From: Alphaproteobacteria bacterium
GTDB taxonomy: Bacteria; Pseudomonadota; Alphaproteobacteria; JAUXUR01
Direction of reading: 5' to 3'
Assembly: GCA_030696155.1 (NCBI GenBank)
Contig: JAUYSY010000061.1
Location: 1 to 40,889, forward strand
Length of the DNA: 40,889 nucleotides
Under the pieces are notes generated by a model. That model saw only the letters and a list, made by a program, of their open reading frames with translations, was not told where the DNA came from and did not search any database. Position numbers and translations under genes: made by a program. Positions 35,226-40,889 of the stretch are shown in pieces. Within the stretch, counting starts at the first letter, position 1; each line of letters begins with the position of its first letter.

Positions 35226-35240
35226 TCCTACGTCCCGCGG
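35226..35240. repeat. Half REP-like palindrome
   Basis: TCCTACGTCCCGCGG is the start of the REP arm and then stops; it lies 36 bp before pair 4 in the same direction. It looks like a truncated copy. Confidence 0.5.
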
Positions 35241-35275
35241 TCATATCATTACCCATAAGTATGAACCCACTTTCT

Positions 35276-35391
35276 TCCTACGTCCCGCGACTTGTTCGCG
35301 GGATCCAGAAAGCGTCCAAAAAGTCTCGATAAACGATCTTCTACATACTTTTAGCACCATGGATCCCGCGGACAAGCCGCGGGACGTAGGA
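35276..35391. repeat. Paired REP-like palindromes (pair 4)
   Basis: Left arm TCCTACGTCCCGCGACTTG... (35276-35306) and right arm GGATCCCGCGGACAAGCCG... (35361-35391), about 54 bases apart. The spacer contains AAAGTCTCGATAAA, the inverse of the string in pair 2. With the half copy it accounts for the 314-bp gap between the nlpD-like and outer-membrane genes. Confidence 0.85.
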
Positions 35392-35454
35392 GGGGGAGGG
35401 ATGAAGGTAGAAGGCAAATTATAAATTTTTATACGTCGTGTAGGGCTCATTTCT

Positions 35455-36243
35455 TTATAATTTAACGGATAAGCCAAATCCAAGTTCTGTCGATGTCGTT
35501 TTAGGTTGGCTAAATCTGCCACAAAATCCACATTTATGACCTGAAGCATCTACGGACCAATAACGAACATAAGGTTTACCTTCAAGTGTAAAACTTGCAA
35601 AATCAAAAGCAAGACCGATTGAAGAACGAAGCCCATACCCTTTCGAATTATGTGTTTCAACCTTGCGGCCGAAACGTGTACCTTTACTTGAACCACTTAG
35701 AAGAACATCAAGTTCGGCATTAAACGTTAAACTTAACAAATCTTGAAGTTTAAATTTTGTATCAAAACCAATAGGTATATAAAGATAATTAGTGCCTGAT
35801 AAATGTCCCCACGTATATGTACCACCAAATGATTTGCCTGCTTGATTGCGGAATAAACGATAGCCAATACCAATATAAGGGCTGATAGAAGCATCTGCTA
35901 AAAGTTCAAAATCTCGACCAAAATTACCTCTGAGCTCGAACAAAGAATCATGCCCTTTTGAATGCGTTTGAAGCGTCTTATTTGAATATTTTTGTTTTGA
36001 TGCAAGATAACGTGGATTAACGCTCAAAAAATTGCGCCCCATATGAAAAAGCCAAGATCCTTGAACACCAACCATAGGACCTTGAAGTTTATTAACATTT
36101 GCACCACCAATTTTTTCATTAAGGGAATGGTGTGAAAATTCAGGCCCAAATTCAAATTGATGATCATTATCAGCAAAACTTGGATTTAAAATTAAAAGAG
36201 AAACAGCCCCCAAGAAAAGGGATTTAACGTAATGCATTTTCAT
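35455..36243 (-). CDS. Outer-membrane beta-barrel protein (262 aa)
   Basis: A signal peptide (about 1-24, ending NPSFA before DNDHQFE) precedes alternating amphipathic strands such as PYIGIGYRLFR, LYIPIGFDTKFKL and LTFNAELDVLLSG. The final strand STELGFGLSVKL runs to the C-terminus, as in small outer-membrane barrels (8-10 strands). A related barrel, cut by the window edge, lies at 40461-40889 (shared (I/L)(S/T)PY(I/L)G(I/L)GYR, TLKFNAE-type strand, KPY(V/I)RY, and the closing (I/L)GFG strand). Exposed loops between strands look variable and cysteine-containing (HKCGFCGRF). It is monocistronic with AAGGAAAA as ribosome-binding site. A surface adhesin or porin-like role is possible but unproven. 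Confidence 0.75.
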   Translation of the reverse strand: MKMHYVKSLFLGAVSLLILNPSFADNDHQFEFGPEFSHHSLNEKIGGANVNKLQGPMVGVQGSWLFHMGRNFLSVNPRYLASKQKYSNKTLQTHSKGHDSLFELRGNFGRDFELLADASISPYIGIGYRLFRNQAGKSFGGTYTWGHLSGTNYLYIPIGFDTKFKLQDLLSLTFNAELDVLLSGSSKGTRFGRKVETHNSKGYGLRSSIGLAFDFASFTLEGKPYVRYWSVDASGHKCGFCGRFSQPKTTSTELGFGLSVKL

Positions 36244-36425
36244 AAAATTTTCCTTGATGATTCAGTTAGTTCTGGATGGAGTCTATCGATATGAAAAGCA
36301 TCGTCAATCATAGGGCATAAAATATGGCATAAGTTTTATTATTGTGTAGACATTCTTCAACACTTTTTATTTTTTATAAAGAAGTTTAAATTTAAAAACC
36401 TTTAATGCAAATTATTTTACCCTAA

Positions 36426-36450
36426 GGATGCATAAAATATTTTACGCACC
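36426..36450. terminator. Near-palindrome downstream of the large OTU-like gene
   Basis: GGATGCATAAAA and TTTTACGCACC form a stem with few mismatches and almost no loop, about 43 bp past the stop of the large minus-strand gene and upstream of the barrel gene. It may end the large transcript or act as a binding site for a regulator of the barrel gene. The rest of 36244-36492 shows nothing recognisable. Confidence 0.35.
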
Positions 36451-36492
36451 CTATTGGATAAAGCCAGTCAAGATCTTACTGATTTTTAAAAA

Positions 36493-39400
36493 TTAATTTT
36501 TTCGAAGCTCATTTTTCAAAAAATCAATGTGTTTTTGTATTTTTGCGTTGATTGTAGCATCCCCAAAACCCAAAGCTTTTTTATAGGCTCTAAGTGCTTT
36601 TTGTTGATATTCTTTTTTTAAAACAGGATTTTTCTCATGTTGCGCCAAATCAAATTCATAGGCAAATCCAAGACAGGCATAAAGATCTGCAAGAGATGGC
36701 AAATTATCAATGCGTTCATTACGGGATAATTGCATTAACTGGATATACAAAAACTTTAGTGGTTTTTCTATTTTTGTATTAATTTTTAGATCGTTATAAT
36801 TGAATGCATTCAAATAGACCTCAAACGCTTTTATTTGATATTCTTTTTTTAAAATAGGATTTTTCTCATGTTGTGCTAAATCATAACAATAAAGATCGCC
36901 TAATGCACGATAAAGACCTGCAGATGGATGTTTTTGAATACCTTCTTTATAGATTTCTTTCGCTTGAACATAATTTTTTAGTTCATAACAATAAAGATCG
37001 CCTAATGCACGATAAAGATCTGAGGAGGGATATTTTTGAATGCCCTCTTGATAGATTTTTTTCGCTTCTTCAAAGTCTCTCAGTTCATACTTATAAAGAT
37101 CACCTAAAGCACTATACAGATCTGAAGATGGGTACAAATTAATACCTACTTCATAGATTTTTTTCGCTTGTTTAAAGTCTTTCCGTTCATAATAATAAAA
37201 ATCGCCTAAGGCACGATAAAGATCTGAGGAGGGATATTTTTGAATACCCGTTTCATAGATTTTTTTTGCTTCTTCAAAGTCTTTTAGTTCATAACAATAA
37301 AGATCGCCTAATGCACGATAAAGATCAGAGGATGGATATTTTTGAATACCCATTTCATAGATTTTTTTTACTTCTTCAAAGTCTTTTAGTTCATAACGAT
37401 AAAGATCTCCTAAAGCACGATAAAGATCTGAGGAAGGATATAAATCAATACCCTTTTGATATATTTTTATCGCTCCTTCAAAATCTTTCCGTTCATACTT
37501 ATAATGATCACCTAAGGCGCGATAAAGATCTGAAGATGGATATTGTTTGATCCCCTCTGTGTAAAATTTTAATGCTTTATTTGGATTTTTTTTAGTACAA
37601 TAATTGCCGCGCAAAAGAGCTTGTCTTGATTTATTTTTTAAACTACCTAAATATTTGTCTGAAAATGTTTCTTCAACATATTCTATTTCTTCTTCAATAT
37701 TCTCATCATTATTTTCATAGACAATGTTATTGTTGTTTTGAATTTCATCGGATTCATTTATTTTTGGGTGTTTTGATAAGCGTTCTGATGATATTGGTCT
37801 TTTTCGTTTTAAATTATTAGAAACAATAGGATTTGCTTTATTCATGGAATCATTAGATACTTCTATAAAAGGATTTTCAACATCACTTTCGTCACTTGAA
37901 AAACCTGAAGACGAATCGTCTGAAGATGAATCATCCGAAATTATATTTTCTTCAGCTTCAATTTTTTTACTTAATTGATATTCTTTTTGTCTTGATTCTA
38001 TATCGTTTCGATAATTTGGATGAAATATAGTTGATATATTAACCGATCGAATATGCGATTTTCTTGTACTATTTGGTTGTGATCCTGTCGTTCTTAACAA
38101 AGATTTTGCAAATGCAAGCGCTTGATCACGGGTAGTATTTTTGGGTGTAAATTGATGATCAATAATAAGTTCAGCCATATCAAGGTAATAACATTTCGTA
38201 TAAGTTGTTTTTTGAAAATAGAGATCAATTAATTCGACCCATGCTTTTTGATATTCTTGTAAAGCAATATAAATGCGTGCTTTATAAATACGTGCATAAT
38301 GTCTGTATTTATTAGTTTTGGCATCTAGTCCTATTACCTTAATAATAAAATTCAATTTAGACAATAAATCTTCACAAAATTCTTTTTTTGTCATTGAAGA
38401 GGGTACAAAATTTTTACTTAAAAACAAAATAGCTAAAGCGCAATCATCTTCAAATTTTGAATTATTATTGTCTGCATTAATATCGATAAAGGTATAATAA
38501 TCATAAATTTTTTGACAAGAAGTTTTAAAATCAAAATTTCGGATTTTAGCACGCGGGGAATCATCGTTCAAAAAACTTAAAATTTCTTTTTCTGTTAAAT
38601 CAACGCGGTGAATTTCATTTATACTATTGTTTGAACGTGATCTGATTTCAATAACATTCGACCTATAATTTTTATTATTAATAATGTGATCTGATGATTG
38701 AGTGTTATTATCAATTTCAATAACACCGGAAGAAGTCTTTTTCTGCGTAATGGGATTAAGCTTATCTTCAATTTCTTGGGCTTTTTTTAAACCTTCTTTA
38801 TCATTTGTTGGTACAAGTTTATTGAAATGCGTATTATTATCGATTAAATAGATAGAAAACTTTTTGGGATCTATTTGATAAAAATGAATTAAGCGAATAT
38901 GCTGATTATCATGTTTTTTGTATATATATAGATTTCTATCCTTTAATAAAGCTAAAGCACTCATCAATCCATATTGAGATTTTTCAGGTGTAAATGCACC
39001 ATTTTTATCAGTATTGCATGAAAAAGATATGTTTACTTTGTTTTTTTTTATAGTCGTTAAAAAATCAAATTGATTTTTTGTTTCTGTGTAATAATCAATA
39101 TTATTAATTTTAGTATAATCTAATAAATTACTATTTTCAAGCATTTCATTGGATATATATTTTTTTATTATATCTCTTTTATTATTATTAAATTTATTGT
39201 CATGATTGTTTAATACTTCAAGTAATGCATTAATAGCTTCTTTTTGCGATCCATAGCCTAAGCCTTTGTAAATTGAATCAATATCGTCATTAGAAAAAGA
39301 ATATTCGGAAAATTGGCGATCAGTTTTGTTTAAAACTTTCCATGTTTTTGTGGTTTTTATTTCTTTATTTATTTTTGAATTTTGTTCACAAGAATTATTA

Positions 39401-40224
39401 TTATTTATTTTAGCAACAATTTTTAAAGAATTTACGCCATTAGACAAATTATGATTTGAATAAGGCTGATTCCGCTGACTTTTTACCGCATAAGAATTTT
39501 TTAATTTTTCTATATGATGATTTCTTAATTCTTGATGATATTGCGTTTCTAGATTTTGGGCAACATTATTTGAAGGTAAATCATTAATTAATACCAATTT
39601 ATTATAGTGAAAACCTTTACGCAGAAGATATAAACTTTCTGCATTGTTATTAATAATGTAAGAATGACTTAAAAAAAGAGTTTTATTTTTACTTAGATCC
39701 ACTTCATAAATATAAAGATTTTTATTATTCAATGATGCAAAAGCATCAATCAATGTGTAAGAAGGTTTCTCTATGATTTTTTGAATTCCCTTTTTCTTAT
39801 CATATACATTTTCATTTGGTTGATAAGAGAGCTCATGTTTAGTTTTTTTAATATTATTTAAATAACTTTCAGCAGAAGAAAAATTTACTGGGTTATCATG
39901 ATCATTGTCAATAAATTGACGCAATCTTTCAGCTCGTAAAGTATTTACTAAAGTGCTTTTATCTTTAAGCGCATCGAGCATCGCATTAATGGCTACTTCT
40001 TTAGAAGTATAACCAAAAGCCCTAAATCCACACTCAGATTTTAAAGTAGAAATAAAATATTCATTGAAACGTAATATTGAACCACTAACTTCCCAAGAAG
40101 ATCGTCTATCAGGTTTTGCATTTTTAACAATATTATCAATTTCAGTTGGATTAGAAAATACTTGTTGATTAATAGAAAAAAACAAAATAAAAACAACAAG
40201 AAATATTGATGTAAATCGATTCAT
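36493..40224 (-). CDS. Large secreted protein: OTU-like domain, pseudo-OTU copy, TPR array
   Basis: 1243 aa. After a signal peptide (about 1-24), residues 48-215 look like an OTU cysteine-protease domain: ECGFRAFG with Cys65, a helix, a NLYIYEVD strand, and a final FHYNKLVLI with His206. Residues 306-475 repeat the pattern (YKGLGYGSQKEAINALLEVL, NLYIYKKHD, THFNKLV) but the Cys position is Ser317 while His466 remains, so this copy should be inactive. A helical part (540-720) follows, then an acidic Ser-rich segment (763-780), a basic KRKRP (806-810), and seven TPR/Sel1-like units of 34 residues from about 895 (YPSSDLYRALGDLY...), ending with two LAQHEKNP..KKEYQ units. OTU activity is inference. 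GGAG ribosome-binding site. A fragment of a relative is at 26.4 kb. Confidence 0.75.
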   Translation of the reverse strand: MNRFTSIFLVVFILFFSINQQVFSNPTEIDNIVKNAKPDRRSSWEVSGSILRFNEYFISTLKSECGFRAFGYTSKEVAINAMLDALKDKSTLVNTLRAERLRQFIDNDHDNPVNFSSAESYLNNIKKTKHELSYQPNENVYDKKKGIQKIIEKPSYTLIDAFASLNNKNLYIYEVDLSKNKTLFLSHSYIINNNAESLYLLRKGFHYNKLVLINDLPSNNVAQNLETQYHQELRNHHIEKLKNSYAVKSQRNQPYSNHNLSNGVNSLKIVAKINNNNSCEQNSKINKEIKTTKTWKVLNKTDRQFSEYSFSNDDIDSIYKGLGYGSQKEAINALLEVLNNHDNKFNNNKRDIIKKYISNEMLENSNLLDYTKINNIDYYTETKNQFDFLTTIKKNKVNISFSCNTDKNGAFTPEKSQYGLMSALALLKDRNLYIYKKHDNQHIRLIHFYQIDPKKFSIYLIDNNTHFNKLVPTNDKEGLKKAQEIEDKLNPITQKKTSSGVIEIDNNTQSSDHIINNKNYRSNVIEIRSRSNNSINEIHRVDLTEKEILSFLNDDSPRAKIRNFDFKTSCQKIYDYYTFIDINADNNNSKFEDDCALAILFLSKNFVPSSMTKKEFCEDLLSKLNFIIKVIGLDAKTNKYRHYARIYKARIYIALQEYQKAWVELIDLYFQKTTYTKCYYLDMAELIIDHQFTPKNTTRDQALAFAKSLLRTTGSQPNSTRKSHIRSVNISTIFHPNYRNDIESRQKEYQLSKKIEAEENIISDDSSSDDSSSGFSSDESDVENPFIEVSNDSMNKANPIVSNNLKRKRPISSERLSKHPKINESDEIQNNNNIVYENNDENIEEEIEYVEETFSDKYLGSLKNKSRQALLRGNYCTKKNPNKALKFYTEGIKQYPSSDLYRALGDHYKYERKDFEGAIKIYQKGIDLYPSSDLYRALGDLYRYELKDFEEVKKIYEMGIQKYPSSDLYRALGDLYCYELKDFEEAKKIYETGIQKYPSSDLYRALGDFYYYERKDFKQAKKIYEVGINLYPSSDLYSALGDLYKYELRDFEEAKKIYQEGIQKYPSSDLYRALGDLYCYELKNYVQAKEIYKEGIQKHPSAGLYRALGDLYCYDLAQHEKNPILKKEYQIKAFEVYLNAFNYNDLKINTKIEKPLKFLYIQLMQLSRNERIDNLPSLADLYACLGFAYEFDLAQHEKNPVLKKEYQQKALRAYKKALGFGDATINAKIQKHIDFLKNELRKN
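36829..37542 (-). repeat. Tandem 102-bp coding repeats of the TPR array
   Basis: Seven units start every 34 codons (residues 895, 929, 963, 997, 1031, 1065, 1099). Six are nearly identical at DNA level (strings such as TAAAGATCGCCTAATGCACG recur), so the array is recent and may vary in copy number. Confidence 0.85.
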
Positions 40225-40410
40225 GATAGCTCCAAAAAAGAATATATATAATTAATTTTATGTGTATATTTAACACAGTAAATTAATTATTTCAATAAAA
40301 AAGAATAATTAATACATTTTAGCGAAATAATAAATTGATATTTATATAGAAAATAAAATTAATATGATATTATTTTTTAAATAATTTGCTTTTAATTAAG
40401 TTGTTATGAA

Positions 40411-40442
40411 AATGCCGCGAACACGTCACGGCACATAGAAGG
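40411..40442. repeat. Degenerate REP-like palindrome
   Basis: AATGCCGCGAACACGTCACG followed by GCACATAGAAGG aligns with the REP arm ATCCCGCGGACAAGCCGCGG... with several G-to-A type changes, so it is an old copy. It lies in the gap between the partial barrel gene and the large OTU-like gene; the rest of 40225-40460 is plain AT-rich sequence. Confidence 0.45.
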
Positions 40443-40460
40443 TTACGTTGTATATATAAT

Positions 40461-40889
40461 TTAATACTTGAATCCTAAACCAAATCCAATTTCACGTGAT
40501 CCGCTAAAACCTGGTCGACTTAAAGAAGTGTAACGAATATACGGTTTCGCTTCTATATTTAAAGAATCAAAATTTCTCTCAATACTTGGCTGAAACTTCA
40601 TCGCATGTATGTTGCTGCTCAAACGAACAACACTGCGTGAGCGACGATTGAATTTATTGCCACGATGAATATTAATGTGATTTTGAAGATAATACTCGTA
40701 TTCAGCATTAAATTTTAAAGTTGTTTTATCATCCATTGTATATGCAAGCGTACAACCAATAGGGAGTGTTACAGCGGAAAATTTAAAATCTTTTAACCAT
40801 GAAGAACGTGCAAATGTGTCACGTCGATACCCTAAACCAAGATATGGCGTTAACATAAAATCATCATTTAAAATGAAATGGTGACCAAA
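40461..40889 (-). CDS. Outer-membrane beta-barrel protein, 5' part outside window
   Basis: The reading frame stays open to the window edge (FGHHFILNDDF precedes the first Met seen at 40856), so the start and signal peptide are missing. Visible strands are MLTPYLGLGYRRD, VTLPIGCTLAYTMDDKTTLK, LNIEAKPYIRY and the terminal REIGFGLGFKY ending in an aromatic residue, as barrel proteins do. It is a paralog of the barrel at 35455-36243. A basic loop (RGNKFNRRSRSV) is probably surface exposed. It lies downstream-strand neighbour to the large secreted gene, in the same orientation, with a 236-bp gap. Confidence 0.7.
   Translation of the reverse strand, partial: FGHHFILNDDFMLTPYLGLGYRRDTFARSSWLKDFKFSAVTLPIGCTLAYTMDDKTTLKFNAEYEYYLQNHINIHRGNKFNRRSRSVVRLSSNIHAMKFQPSIERNFDSLNIEAKPYIRYTSLSRPGFSGSREIGFGLGFKY

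Noticed and set aside
36873..37550. Plus-strand ORFs opposite the TPR array
   Set aside because: Shadows of the 102-bp coding repeats on the minus strand.

Overview
The window is AT-rich DNA with alphaproteobacterial core genes. These include a lytM(nlpD-like)-yajC-secDF order, a DivIC/FtsB-type divisome gene, ubiE, and an hscA-fdx-iscX-mnmA tail of the ISC cluster. Between them lie several dispersed palindromic repeat families and an unusual load of Sec-exported proteins with eukaryote-like or toxin-like modules. That mix suggests a host-associated or intracellular alphaproteobacterium; a Holosporales or Paracaedibacter-like symbiont is my best guess. This placement is inference from gene style only, and no marker phylogeny was possible.

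Layout. 1-8.2 kb: a small secreted protein, miaA, a peptide-type ABC importer (binding protein plus two permeases, no ATPases), a YibQ-type divergent polysaccharide deacetylase, tRNA-Arg(CCT), another small secreted protein and a DivIC/FtsB-like protein. 8.5-12.2 kb: a fused WbpB-WbpD-type oxidoreductase/acetyltransferase, a WbpE-type aminotransferase (nucleotide-sugar synthesis), and ubiE. 12.5-17.3 kb: three tandem paralogous secreted proteins of about 500 aa whose last 74 residues resemble the HicA toxin fold. 17.6-21.2 kb: hscA-fdx-iscX-mnmA, linking Fe-S assembly to tRNA thiolation. 21.4-23.9 kb: a small conserved protein, an all-helical secreted protein, a Fic-family N-terminal remnant cut by a decayed IS5-family element, and a short LRR-like tail beyond it. 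23.9-26.1 kb: katG. 26.2-28.3 kb: a decayed effector fragment and a secreted F-box-like/LRR protein. 28.3-35.1 kb: comEC, a fused secDF, yajC and an NlpD-like protein with a degenerate LytM domain. 35.4-40.9 kb: two related outer-membrane beta-barrel genes (the second cut by the window edge) flanking a 1243-aa secreted protein with an OTU-like domain, a second OTU-like copy with Cys replaced by Ser, and a TPR array.

The strongest candidates for something new are the tandem HicA-like secreted proteins, the OTU/pseudo-OTU/TPR protein and the F-box-like/LRR protein. All have signal peptides and look like host-directed effectors; a related fragment at 26.4 kb suggests the family is expanding and decaying in this genome. 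Five repeat families were read by eye: a 160-bp element with terminal inverted repeats placed about 125 bp upstream of two secreted-protein genes; a 125-bp element that abuts stop codons in all three copies; paired REP-like palindromes about 110-116 bp across; rickettsial-style palindromes; and a nested inverted-repeat element at 30.5 kb.
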